A stretch of DNA of 64,000 nt, taken from Marsupella aquatica. Lineage: Eukaryota > Marchantiophyta. Below are positions 34,711-47,239 of the stretch, piece by piece. The notes beneath the pieces are model-generated. The model had not been told where the DNA came from. It saw nothing but the letters and a program-made list of their open reading frames with translations, and made no database searches. Each line of letters starts with the position of its first letter. The stretch's first letter is position 1. The stretch spans positions 868,001-932,000 of the forward strand of contig OZ316894.1 in the NCBI GenBank assembly GCA_973895155.1, read 5' to 3'. The position numbers were made by a program, and so were the translations under genes.

Positions 34711-37644
34711 ATGGATAGCCAAGCCATTCCGCGGAGGTTAGTTGGCAAGGTTGCGGTGGTGACAGCGTCCACCCAGGGAATTGGGCTAGCCATCGTGGAG
34801 CGCCTGGGGCTCGAAGGAGCTTCGGTCGTAATCTCGTCGCGCAAGCAGGTGGGTGTTCCTCTTGGGTGGGTAGGAAATTTTGCGACTGCTGTACGTGACT
34901 TTTTTTATCTGGGTGTGCGCTGCAATTGCATCTGGAGAGGGAAGGAGTCTGACTGCGCTGACTTAAATTGAGCCCATCCACAACCTTGATAAACGAGTCG
35001 GTCAAGCGTAGATTTGAACGTTGTCCATTCATGTCATTTCTGGGCTCAGTGTGAGCACTGTGACCCAATTTGCCGGAGAAAACACAGCCGAACTGTTCCC
35101 TCAGCTTCCCATGTGAAGGGTTGTTTACTGATCGTTCAGTGGGAGATGAAGTATGTAGTTGTGAAGGACATTCCAGGATACCGTTAATTGTTTAGATTTG
35201 TCAAAGCTTGGTGTCCCAAATGTCAAGGCGTCAGAGAAAAGCACCAGGGAAGAGAGATAGATGGTCCTCCCATCCAGCTCCTTTGACGGATTGGAAGTAA
35301 CGTTAGTGAGAGTTTTGTGCGACCTACGGTAACCCTGAAAGTACTGTGGGCGGATGGTGGGAAAACAGAGACAGAACGAAAACCTACAAGGAGAATGCAC
35401 GAGGAGCTTGATCTGTGGCGACTGTCTAGTATAGTCCACGATGGAGCATCTTTACGTTCAGAATTAGAGCTCGTTTTCTCTAGTTTGCTCTACTCTCCTT
35501 AGTTCCCTTGGGACAGTTTCACGGTAGGGCATCTCAGTCCAGAATTCCTAATAAGTTCATGAGCGCAAATCTTGCCGACGACTGTTCTTTTCCTGCGCCG
35601 CTCAGCTGAATCAATTTTGCTTCGACATCTAGATTCGTAAAGGCAATGACTATCCACTAACTTCCAATTGTCTTTGAAACAGAAAAATGTAGACGAGGCT
35701 CTTGCACAATTGCAGGCAAAGGGCGTTGAAGCAATCGGAGTAACCTGTCATGTTTCTAAGGCTGACCAAAGACGAAATCTTATCAAGGCTGCCATCGATG
35801 TCAGTTTTTCTGATCTTCAGATCATAGTCAAGTCGCTGGGCATTCTTCTTTAGTATAGTTTCTTTGGTAGGGATGGTAATCTATGGCACAGGTGACCTTT
35901 TGCTGTGTCTACGGAAATCTGCCCTGCCTCTTCCGGTGAATATGGGGTCATTAATCTGCACTGTACCGACTGGCATGCAGAAATATGGCCGAATTGATAT
36001 TCTGGTGTCCAATGCCGCAGCAAATCCATCTGTTGTTCCCATTTCAAAAATGCCTGAGGAGGTCATTGACAAATTGTGGGAGACCAATGTGAAGGCTGGC
36101 ATTCTTCTAGTACAGGTATTTGGAACCTCTTTCTTGCACGATTAGATACAATTATCTGTGCGTCTTAGTGCTGTTTTTCCTTTCTTTGTTGTTGTTGTTG
36201 TGCTCTCGGGCAAGGAGGTGGGGTGCCCTTAGTGTCGGAGGGGGGCCCTATTTCAGAGCACACCACTGTCGCCTAGGATTTGCACCTAGACACTCCCGGG
36301 GGAAAGGAGAACATAGAAAAAGGGTGGACTAAACTTTAGGGTAGGGTTCGTACAGGGGGATACTGGAGAAGAGATGAGGGGACATGTGAAGAGTGGAGTT
36401 GGGAATAAAGATGAGTAACTGTTTCTGGGCATCTGAGGTATGGGATGTGAGGTTAGGGTCAAACTGCTGAGAAACAGACATTTCGTGAGTGTCTTCTATC
36501 TTGATCCAGTGTATAGTTTCAGGGACTCTACAACTCATAGTACCTACCATTGCTTCACCGTTGATGTAGCGTCCATGAAGCAAAGTAAAGCGTGGGTTCA
36601 ATGATTGAGATTTTGGTCGACGGGTTTCCACTCTTATATTTGAACCTACAGTCCGGACACTATCTCTGAGCTATCCAACCAGAAACGTTCAACATTACAA
36701 TATCCAAATCCTCTGAATAACCGCGCATGAGATGTGGGCAGGAAGCAGTACCGTATATGAAGCAAGGATCTTCAATAACGTTCATCTCTTCAATAGCTGG
36801 CTTTAATCCCCCTCCAGCTGGGCTTCAAATGTACGGCGTGACCAAAACTGCTCTCCTGGGGTTAACAAAGGTGATGTTTGTTTCCTCCCCTGCCGCGTTC
36901 ATTTGATATGCGGACAGGCTGCGTGCAAGACGATGGAGTCATACCTAACAACAAATCTAAACAAACGCAGTCCCTTGTTTTACACACTAGTAGCAGTGTC
37001 AGGCATCAACTTCGTGATGTTCTTGGTAGTTTGAGAAGTCTTGTCCTTCTTTTGTCTCCAAGCAAGGTTATGAATGCATCTTGAAAACCGTAAAAAGTAT
37101 CCCAAGTACTTATCTGACAGAAGTGTGGTGTGGCAGGCATTAGCTGGAGAACTGGCACCGAAGATCCGAGTCAACAGTGTGAACCCTGGTTTTGTTCCCA
37201 CTCATTTCGCCGACTATATGACGCGTACTCCAGAAATTGTAAGTTAAGTCACCATCCTTGGAATTTGAGATGCAGATGTGATTAAACTTTCTGAGGTATA
37301 CATATTCAAAACAAATACCGAGTTAGTAATCGGTACTTGAGCGTTAGCATCACCATCTTGACGAACAGAATGTCTTCATGGTTAAGAGCAATCTGTATCC
37401 CATATCAAGATGTGCACAATCTGAGCCTGTGTGTGCCTCTTACCTCAAGAACAAAATGGCATAGCATATAACCTACTGTCCTCTTGAATTGCAGAGAAGG
37501 GAATTTGAATCTCAAACCATGCTCAAAAGACTAGGGACAACTTCAGATATGGCTGCTGCTGTGGCATATCTGGTTTCAGATGATGCTTCGTATGTCACAG
37601 GGGAAAACTTGGTTGTCGCGGGAGGCATGCAATCAAGACTATAA
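34711..37644 (+). CDS. IBR1: Peroxisomal short-chain dehydrogenase, IBR1/SDRA-like
   Basis: In Arabidopsis, IBR1 acts in peroxisomal beta-oxidation-like conversion of indole-3-butyric acid to auxin; that role is carried over by homology. Six exons: 34711-34848, 35683-35799, 35981-36115, 36742-36870, 37137-37238 and 37495-37644. All junctions are in phase 0 with GT-AG introns, giving 256 aa (the Arabidopsis protein is about 254). The Rossmann cofactor motif is TASTQGIG (residues 18-25). SNAAAN is at 95-100, the catalytic Ser about 147, YGVTK gives Tyr161/Lys165, and PGFVPTHF follows 190. The last three residues, SRL, form a PTS1 peroxisome signal. I chose ATG 34711 over upstream non-ATG codons because it aligns with the family start. 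A CT repeat precedes it. Confidence 0.95.
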
Positions 37645-40220
37645 CGTGCTTCTTTAATAAGTTTTAATTGATTGGAGTTGCATACCTCAACTAATGAATG
37701 TTTGCGCTTGAAGGTTCAAACTCGTTCATCTGTGAAAGTATTTTGAGAGGCTTCATTCAGATCAAAAATAATTTCAGCGGTGTCCCACATGTAATTAGCA
37801 AAGCTGAAATTTAAACTAGTGACTCTAAAATTGAGGTTTCCAAGTTGTTCACACAGATGAACAGATATTGGAGGCAGGAGTATATTGGACACACATGTGC
37901 CTATCTGCCTTGACAATGCCAGTAAAAGCCGGAGTACAGTTCTTGAATATTTCCTGTGGTTGAACAGAGTTCATTCTGGGCCCTTGGGTAATTCTCTGGA
38001 GATTATAATGCTATATGATCCTTCAGGAGGACGTAATCCACTCTTGATAGGCCGCTTGAAATCTGTATCTCATTTTGCATTGCTCTCTGCAATATCTTTG
38101 GTTAGCACCCGGTATCAATTCTTCCTCACATTTTTGTTCTACCTTGAGTGAGGAAGAATGAGAGACCAAGCTTTTTGAAAACCAGGACCTACTCAAAAGT
38201 TAAGACAAAACATTATCCTAAACACAAACAAACCAGCCACTCCAATTCACTTCACTTCACTAGAGAAGGGGCCAAAGGAGCAAATTATTTTAATCAAACT
38301 AAATATATATCATAACCGGCCCCCAACAACATCAAAAACAAACGAACAAACAACTCCTGTAGTTGTTGGCATCAAGTGTAATGATTAGAAACACAAGCAT
38401 TGCACGGGTATCCTCCTACTGACCTACCTTTGACAAGGTGCAATGTTGCCAACTATTGGAGCTAGGATTGATAGCACAGGTTTGGGTTTTGTTGGGTTGG
38501 AGATCGGGTCTGTGATAGGTCTCCATTCTTTTTAAGCATAAAAAGTAAGCAAGGGCACATAATTAATTATTTGGGATCAAAAATCACACTCTACAGCTTA
38601 TGGCCTAGAGTAAAGACTCTAGACTGTGAGCCTAGGGTGGCGGCAAGTTGCAGGGTAAGGCAGCAGGTGGGGAAGGCACCCGTGGCCCAAGCAAACTTGG
38701 GCAGTCAGGCTAGATTTGGTTACTATCTAAACACCTTGTGGGTAATCTTCTCTTGAGACAATGATGTTTTGCAAATGACAAATTTGGGAACTCCTTTGTT
38801 GTTCACTGCAAACTTATTGTTTTTCATATCTCCGCCCCCCTTGGCCCCCTTTCCCCTCCATAAGACACCCACAAAGATGTAAAGTGCTACATAAAACTAA
38901 GAACTGCACGACTGTAACAAGAATTTTGAAATGGGTGCGATCCATCTCAGCTTTCAGATCTTTATCTAGTGCATTTCCTACCATCAGATATGCCAAAGAA
39001 CTTTCCACCCAAAACCTTTCCTGGTAGTTGCCTCCCTAGCCCACCGCTGATTCTACCACCCCAATTTCTGCTAATCTAATAATCATGGAAATGTTTCATA
39101 AATTAAATGGCCTCTGGTCATTCTCGCCTTTTTTAGTTTCACGTTTGGTTGACTGAAGGTGGTTCTCCACCAGAATGTGGATATTGTTGAGTCCAGACTT
39201 CACTTTTCATGAACTTGGGGCAAGATCTAACAAAACCTTGTGGATCCCCTTTTTAGTTGATGTGGCCATGCCTCTTTTATTAAACTCAGACCACCTCTTG
39301 AGGTGGTTTATGAAGGGCCATTTTGTCTAATCAATTCTATTCAAGATCTTGCATTTATTTTCTCCAGACCTGTCATCCTGATACTAAATTGTCACTCTTT
39401 CCAGTATAATTACTAGATTGCCCCTCTTTTTTCACCATTGTTAAGCAAAGTAACTTTGGTTAGCTTGGAATTATCCAACAGTCAACATCCAGCCAGTTTT
39501 TACTTAACTTCAACACCCTTGGCCAAGAGGGACTGGGGAGTAAGGCACCAACTAAGAGAGGGCAGAAGCAAAGTGGAAAGGTTGGTGTGGTTAGAGTAGA
39601 GGACATGGATGACCATCCTGATAGTGAAACCTGTTTGGATGTCAACCATTGGATTTCAAGCTAACTTTAGTTACTTTTCTTTATTATTAGAGGGAAAAGA
39701 GGGTAAAATAGTCCTGAACATTAAGAGAATGGCAAAGTATGCATCTAATAAGCTCACTTGAAGCTACTATGATAGCCTATGGTCTAGAGTGAAGCCTCTG
39801 GACCCTGACTTTGGGGAGCACATGCACAGCCAAGGTTGAGGTGGAACTCGAAATTGGCACAATGGAACTCACTCTCTACTTACAAGCAAAGCTTGGACAC
39901 TCAGGCTAGTTTGGACAAACAAGAGTGGCAATGGACCTATCTGCAAAGGCTGTGACTGTTTTAGAGCAATCTTACACAAAGTTTTCAAAAAATAAACTAT
40001 CTGCAAACTTGCTTAACCAGGCATGATGGAGGCACAACATAACAAAAGCCACAAAAAGAAAAGTTTGCATGATATGTTTTGTCTGGCAACCAAATGGATG
40101 TAAAACAGCTTCTCAAAGCTTTTCAAAACATACACCAACACATAAGAAAGTCATGAGGGTACCAATTAAAAGTCTAATGTAGGAAATCTAAGTAGAAACT
40201 AACACAACCTTTGCTCTAAG
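37645..40220. other. Gene-free stretch after IBR1-like gene
   Basis: No gene recognised. Contains two copies of a short dispersed motif (tatggcctagagtaaagactct near 38598; tatggtctagagtgaagcctct near 39777), with a third at about 46137. Confidence 0.45.
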
Positions 40221-40228
40221 ATCAATTC

Positions 40229-40620
40229 CAACTTTTTGAGGTATTGACTACTGGGTACATTAAATACCCAGTCTGAGTATGTCCAATTTTTAGTTTAATG
40301 TAAGTAGCCATCATGACTGACTGAAAAGCAACCCCAGCCCTCACGGGGTAATTTTCCTATTGTAAATAGTACAAATAAACAACTACTGTAGCCACCATAG
40401 ATTGAAATCTTGAAACCCACCAATTTTTTGAGGTATTGACTACTGGGTACATTAATTAAATACCCAGTCTGAGTATGTCCAATTTTTAGTTTTTCGTTTA
40501 CTATAAGTAGCCATCATGACTGACTGAAAAGCAACCCCAATCCTCACTGGATGATTTTCCTAAAGAGTACAAATAAACAACTAGCTACTGTAGATTGAAA
40601 TCTTGAAAGCCCAACAATGA
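40229..40620. repeat. Direct tandem duplication, about 202-bp unit
   Basis: Two units share gaggtattgactactgggta, agtctgagtatgtccaattt, gccatcatgactgactgaaa and attgaaatcttgaaa in order, with a few indels. Confidence 0.9.
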
Positions 40621-40967
40621 ACCCAATAGAGAGTCCACTACTATATAATCTTTTCCTTATACACATCCAATGACCAAGAAACCCTGTCCCCTAAAATAAG
40701 ATAGGGTTAAAGTGAATGGGTTGGACCTGGATATTAGTAACTGGGTTTGGTATCGTGCTACTTGAATAACCAAACCCATTAGCTCATTAGCTTAGGATTG
40801 CTCTAAAGTCCTCCTGAGTTCTTGTAAATCGCACTGTTGGGGAGTCCTTTTTTCAAGATCAACAGGTTCGGCTGTCATTTAGCTCAGTAATAAGTTGGAG
40901 TGTTGTTGCTGTCATCGTGAGTTTCTGAACCTGAGACAGATCGGACCGTCAAAATCGTAAAAACACA

Positions 40968-40985
40968 CACGGATCGCTGACGTTG
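40968..40985 (-). promoter_or_regulatory. Histone type I (hexamer + octamer) promoter element
   Basis: CACGGATCGCTGACGTTG is, on the reverse strand, CAACGTCAGCGATCCGTG. This matches the plant histone type I element CCACGTCANCGATCCGCG at all but a few positions, with correct spacing of the ACGTCA hexamer and GATCC octamer core. A second GATCCG core lies at 41108-41113. Both are upstream of the histone H4 gene. Confidence 0.65.
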
Positions 40986-41222
40986 CATCGCATCCAACGG
41001 CTTCTTGGCAACCGAGCGAAAACTAACACAACCTTGGCTTGCTGCCCCGCTTTGTTCGCCCGGGAGAGCCCCGAGCGAAAGTACAAACGGGAGCCGTAGA
41101 TGACCGTGATCCGACGGAGACCAGCGCCTCGAATCAGAATGATGGCCTATTTTGAATTGACGAGGCCATTCCCTTCGGCTGCCGAGGAACAGGAGGAGGA
41201 TGCAACGCATTCCACCGGTGTC

Positions 41223-41230
41223 TATATAAA
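41223..41230 (+). promoter_or_regulatory. Probable TATA box of histone H4
   Basis: tatataaa lies in a GC-richer context about 300 bp before the H4 ATG and downstream of the histone promoter element. Confidence 0.55.
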
Positions 41231-41510
41231 CACTTCCCTCCGAACAAATTTTCAGTAGTTCTGCTGTGTTCATGTTCACTGTCTGCGAGTCTGCGCTCTC
41301 GCCTGTCGAAGCCTAGCGGTCTTCCTTTCTGCGCCATTGTCTGCTCCCTCGCCGCATCGCTGCTCAGCTTGTGATCACTGCTTCGCTCCTGGAGGAATTT
41401 TCTGACCTCAACGAATTGGCGATTGATTTCATCTCCGTTCCGACATTTCCTCAGTGCGTCGAGCAAGTTGAGTCGGTCTCGTGCATTTGTGATTGCTGTG
41501 GAGGCAGTGA

Positions 41511-41840
<330 letters not shown>

Positions 41841-42151
41841 ACTATTGCTTTACTTCGCAATTCCCACGAAGCGTTGAGCAAATGCCATTGTTGACAATGA
41901 TCAACATCAAGAAGTTCTTCGACCACCGAAGCGTGTTCGCTGCTGGCATAGAGAGGGGGTTAGCAATGCCACCCAATTTTGACCAAAAGCCTCCCTGGGT
42001 TCGCTGCTCAATCTTTACTAAGATCACCTCAATCTTGTCCTACGGAGACAGTGGCCGATTAGGTAGACAGCTTTGGAGTAGTACCTGACTCTCTGTAGAG
42101 TAGAAATCGCAAGTGGAAGCATGTAAATGATGTAATTGTAAGGCACCGGCG

Positions 42152-42157
42152 AATAAA
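42152..42157 (+). terminator. Probable poly(A) signal of H4
   Basis: aataaa about 310 nt after the H4 stop. It is the only canonical signal noted between H4 and the convergent dehydrogenase gene. Confidence 0.4.
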
Positions 42158-42714
42158 ATTCGATCACCTGATATACTGGAGATCAGTAATGATTTTATAA
42201 TGGCGTCCAGACTATTCTATTTTTGTAATGGTACTGTCTTCGCACAATATCTAGATTTGACATTTCCAATGTGGCAGAGAGCGGGAGAACATTGGAAGTG
42301 ATCATTGGAAGTTCCATAATACTATTCGAATGCACTGATCTCTGGCTTTCATATTCGTATTCTCAGTATACATTGTGGTCCGATCATTCCTCAACAGTTT
42401 CACACAAACAAGGGGTCGAGGTCCAATGTTTAGAATGTCACATTCTGTAAGCCGCAACCACGTCGAGCACGGTGGCACTTTCAAAATTGTGCATTACGCT
42501 GTCGTTTGCATAACCTAATTACATTTGAGTCTTTGGGTCGATGCCAATTACGAACTGTGTACTAAGCCATTAGATCGCTGCCAATTGCGGATTGTGAACT
42601 CTGGCTTTCAAAATTCTTTAACAGAACCTAATTACATTCGAGCTATTGGGTCGATGCATAGAGCATCTTGCTGCCGTCCACTACAAGATACTTGAATGTT
42701 ACTATCTGTATGTA

Positions 42715-44485
42715 CTACAGAGCAGAATTTTGGTAAGTGTACACTCCGCGTCCACTCTTTCGGCCTAGCCAGCCTGCGTCGACGTATTGAACAAGTAAAG
42801 GGCAAGGCCTGTACTTCGAGTCACCCAGCCCACTATGTAAAACTCGCATGATTGATAGGCAAGTGTCCAGTCCGATGAAATCACCAAGGGCCAGTGGGCC
42901 CATCGGATGGTTTGTGCCCAATTTCATTCCGATGTCGATATCCTCAGCGGTAGCGACGCCTTCCTGAAGAGCATAGAAGGCCTCGTTCACCATCGGCATC
43001 AGTATGCGGTTCACTACAAATCCTGGGTAATCACGTGAACATGATACCGTCTTTCCTAACCTGAAAACAAAAAATACGGTCAGCTCTGAAGATTTCATCT
43101 GAATCACAGCTTAAGTCTCATCACTTTGGTATCATAATCCAATTCAGTCGATGGAAAATCACGTCCATATAATACACATTCAAACATTTGAGTACCTTTC
43201 TGCAAGTCGACAAACACATTCGAAAACAGAATCATCCGTCTGCAGTCCCCTGATGATCTCAACAAGTTTCATGAGTGGAGGAGGGTTCATGAAATGCATT
43301 CCGACCACCTGAAACATGAATAAAAATGTAAATTCGACGGACGACGTGAGTGACTGCCTTTGTTTTTTCTTGTGGAGTCATCCAAGGGACACTCGCCTAA
43401 GCTGGAACAGAGATATAATGCTCGTCACGGTTTGGGGAATGGACAGACAAATGTTTAGGGTTGTAACACGATTCCACAAGTCTTGTCAGGAGCATCTATA
43501 GTAGAGACTTGGTCAACAAGGTTCAATTTCAAAGTCCACGTCCAATTAATCCTATTCACTCCGAACTATCCCTCCACGGGAATCAGAATTGCAGCGTACC
43601 TGCCTGTTCAACTAGCTAGAGTAGTAAAATAATATTGCACCTGGCGAGGTCTCGCTGTGTACGAGGCAATGCGGGTGATGGATATCGAGCTTGTGTTGGA
43701 GGCCAGGATGCCAGATGGCTTCACCAATCTATCCAGCTCGCCAAAGATACGCTTCTTGAGCTCTTCATTCTCTGAAGCTGCCTCGATCACCAGATCTGCA
43801 TCATGCAAATCACTCAATGCTGTGGTCGTCGTCACCCGGGCCAAGGTTGCATCCGCCTCTTCCTGCTCAGTTTCGTGGTAAGAATTCGTGGTAAGAATAA
43901 GCAGAACCAAAGCAAACATTGGGCTTTACACAGCAAATTCCTCGCTATATTTTTCTGCCTCGAATAATTGCCACCCCTGTGACAAAAGTTGAGGATGGCC
44001 AAATGATCTCCCCCCTCACTCCAGGAACAGACATGCTTTTGACAGAATGAAGAAACATGTTCTGTTTATTCTGAGATACCACTCGCCGGAGGGAGGCTCA
44101 TAAGTAAGACTTATGGAAAATCATTGGGAAGACCTAGGGTAGAACAACGCTTCCAAATTGTATCAGTAAAGTAATAATGTCTCCGAACCATGGGAAAGAC
44201 ATGACATCGACGTTCTCGCCAACAAAAGGTGATTTCAATTATTATACGAGCAATAACGAAGCATCTGAGAGTTCACATTTATGGAGAACTGACCTGAGAC
44301 AAAGATCCTTTGGACACAAATCTTCCGAGCGACGAGGAGATGGACTTCAAGCCACGGCCGAGAGCGGAATTATCAATGTCAGCTAGAACCACTAGAAGCT
44401 TGGCAGCGGCTGCCACTTGAGCTATGCCCGCTCCCATCTGTCCCGCTCCCACGACGCCAATTATCCTAATGGTACTACTCGCCAT
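42715..44485 (-). CDS. HBCDH: 3-hydroxybutyryl/3-hydroxyacyl-CoA dehydrogenase
   Basis: NAD(P)-dependent oxidation of 3-hydroxyacyl-CoA to 3-ketoacyl-CoA; plant homologues such as At3g15290 are linked to peroxisomes. Four exons: 44485-44294, 43862-43641, 43308-43196 and 43060-42715, all GT-AG, joining to 290 aa, the normal length. Seen: dinucleotide motif GAGQMGAG (about 14-21), SNTS (119-122), catalytic-type His143 in GMHFMNPPP, Glu155 in KLVEIIRG, and the C-terminal-domain signature [19 protein letters not shown]. The acceptor of exon 2 could be one codon earlier (an extra Gln). The C-terminus reads QNSAL, not a canonical PTS1, so localisation is uncertain. A CGA/ACG-containing tandem repeat lies about 215 bp upstream. 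Confidence 0.95.
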
Positions 44486-44697
44486 CTGATCGGTCGATGG
44501 CCCTCTGCCGCAAGCTGCTCTAAAGCAATTTGACTTAGGTTCCCAAAGAGAGTACTCTTATCTCACCTTCTTAGCTGGTCAATGACCGAGACCAGGAGAA
44601 TAGCTCCTCAGCCATCCCTATTTGGCAATTGAAGCTACTGCTAACGCACTATATTCGCAAGTGTGCTATGATGAAGCGCCGTCCGTCACTCAAGGGG

Positions 44698-44960
44698 AAA
44701 ATTGTCACAAATTGAGCACCTCTGACCAATTGAAAGGTCGAAAACTTTGACTGCTGAGATGCATCAACAGATATAGGCAAAATTCGTCACAAATTGACCA
44801 TCTATCACCAATTGACACGACGACGACGACGACGACGACTATTGAGACGTATCAACAATCTAGAGGAAAAATTGTCACAAATTGAGCAACTATGACCAAT
44901 TGACAAGAGTCGGTCTAACTACTGAGACGCATCAACAATTCTAGGGCGGAAAAATTAGAC
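44698..44960. repeat. Three-copy tandem repeat upstream of HBCDH
   Basis: Units starting near 44701, 44782 and 44871 share att.gtcacaaattga, accaattga and gag.cg.atcaacaa. The middle unit contains a (CGA)n trinucleotide run. It lies in the HBCDH promoter region. Confidence 0.85.
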
Positions 44961-45284
44961 ACATCCAGAGGCCGCATTCAGCAAACTCGATCAACTTTTC
45001 TCTTCTGTATCTCTTCTAAAAGGAATGTATCTCGGTCTCTCTCTCTGGGTTTCGAGGAAATCCTGCTGTTGAAAGAGATTGTGGTGTCTCTGTTTCTCCC
45101 TTTCTTAGCGTGGTGGGGTGGGTGGAGCGAGCAAATCTGCAATCTTCGTGTCGCCACGGCAATTCGCCCAAGGACGAGCGAGCTCATCAAGCAAGCGTAC
45201 GCACAACGAGTGACAAGTCCATCTACAGTCGTCTCTCTCTAAGTGCACGCTATAATTGCAAAGCCTGGATAACTGCAAGGTGTC

Positions 45285-45605
45285 CCATTTTCGCTTTTTT
45301 TACACGGAGTTTGCATTTTTCTTGCACCTTTTGTAAGTGCCAACATACCCGAAAATGTTCGCTAGATGCGAACCCCTTTTCTTACACGGATTTTGCACTT
45401 TTCTTAAGTGCAAAAAGTACTGACAAATGTTTGCACTTTTCTTGCACCTTTGTAAGTGTAAACTGGCCTGAAAAATGGTTTGATAGACAGCAACCCCTTT
45501 GTTAATACAGAGTTCATTTGGCACTTTTTTTTGCACCTTTTTTAAATGCAAACAGGCCTGAAAATGTTCGCTAGACAACAACTTTATAAGTGCAAACTCT
45601 CAATA
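45285..45605. repeat. Degenerate tandem repeat with gcacttttcttgcacctttgta motif
   Basis: About four diverged units with ttgcacttttcttgcacc, taagtg.aaac, gcctgaaaa and ttcgctagac. Forward and reverse halves (gcaccttt / aagtgcaa) allow small hairpins. Confidence 0.7.
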
Positions 45606-46035
45606 AGTGTCCATGGACACTTATCACGCACTGAAGATTTGTATGCCACTTGCCCAACCATGCACCTACGCACACCTCCAACCAGCTTATTTTTTAAGGT
45701 TTTTTATTTTTAGCCAGTGTGGCCAATGTTTGCTTCTCTAAGGGAGTAGATTCTAGGATATTCTCTATCACATTTTACTGAAGTAAATTGTGACCGTCAG
45801 ATATCCCTAGATTTAAGGAGGACAGTTAGATTCTGGCTAATGGGGTCCATGATTTGGTGAAAGAGTGGCTAATAGTGTTTAAAAAAGATAGTGAATATTA
45901 ACCAAAAGTGGCAAACATTTTTGGGGGAGATGGAATTTGGCTAAAATTCGCACTTCAAAAACACACTGCCTCCAACCCTCCACCACACCAGTCCCTACAC
46001 AAATGTGTAAGATATTGAGTAGTGCAGAAACCCTA

Positions 46036-46081
46036 AAGTTTGATAACCGGTAGATTATCAAACTTACCGGTTATCAAACTT
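46036..46081. repeat. 17-bp perfect inverted repeat
   Basis: aagtttgataaccggta and taccggttatcaaactt are separated by 12 bases that repeat part of the arm (atcaaact). A stable stem-loop is possible. Confidence 0.9.
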
Positions 46082-46312
46082 GCTTGAATGTAAATTTGAC
46101 TAATAAATCGCAAACAGAAGCTAGAGTTGGTGTCTAAGCATCTAGAGTGAAGCCTCTAGACCGTGACTCTAGGGGTCCACCAAACTTTCTAGATAGGAAG
46201 AACAATGGGATGTATTCATGTCAAAATAAATCATCTCTACTATTAACATTCATAGAATGGGCATTCAGGTTCCTGGTTCAAATATTAATATCTCTTTCAC
46301 TCTGAGTTGTAG

Positions 46313-46416
46313 GACTCAACTAGAATTAGAACATAGCCATAAACTTAGTGAACTTTGCCATAATGACTCAACTAGAATTAGAACATAGCCATAAACTTAG
46401 TGAACTTTACCATAAT
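46313..46416. repeat. 52-bp tandem duplication
   Basis: gactcaactagaattagaac and the following bases through cataatg occur twice, 52 bp apart, with one difference. A very recent duplication. Confidence 0.95.
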
Positions 46417-47230
46417 GGAGACTGAAATAGAAGGACTATATTTGAAAGTATTTTGCTACACTTCAATTTTTTAAATTGGAGTCATGAGCTTGGATGGGTT
46501 CCCCATTCAAAGCTTTGAACTTTGATGGAATCCCAATTTGATCAAAGCGCTCTTTGTAAGGAAGTCAATCAGTTTACTCTAAATCATGCCATCTTAGTCA
46601 AAGGTTCTATAGATCCCATCTGAGCTTAGGAATACTATTTGAGAAAAACATTTGGAATAGAGATCCCCTCGGAGCTCAGAACTCCTCCTGACTTACGGCT
46701 AATGCAATACCCTCATTTGAATAATATCCTTGAAAAGGTGTGACTTTTCATCTTGATTATTGCTCACATCCTTGTTTGGTGTACAAAACCAAAACAATTT
46801 TTTGTGTATGTCAATAAGTAAATAGTCGAACGACCAAATACTCTAAGTCCTTGAATGGTTTGTCAAGTCAAATACATATTTTGTAATTATTTTTGGATGG
46901 ATCCCGAATGTATTTTGTATGGAGTATTCATCTCCATGATGCCAGTATCTACCACAATATTAACCTCCTAACTCTAATAGGTTCACTATGCGGATTTCCA
47001 CTAATTGCTAGTAGTTCTTGGACAAAAAACGTGAGGGATGTGAAACCAAAACATTTCAACATACCAAGAGACAAATGTAGACAAAAGACTCAAAAATCAA
47101 CCTAGCAAGCTTTCAAAAGAAAATTATTTTTGAACAGTCAGCCTTGTTTTATCAAAAGTGTTCAAGGCTACAGAATTTTAAAATATCATTGAGTCTACAG
47201 TCCGAACATTATTAGAGTTACTGACTCTCA
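46417..47230. other. Gene-free spacer before the 528-aa frame
   Basis: AT-rich sequence without a recognised gene. It may contain the promoter or an unseen 5' exon of the following gene. Confidence 0.4.
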
Positions 47231-47239
47231 GATAATGCA

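Noticed and set aside
44698-45605. Considered as a CRISPR-like array
   Set aside because: Units are diverged, adjoin without unique spacers, and lie in plant nuclear DNA; they are ordinary tandem repeats.
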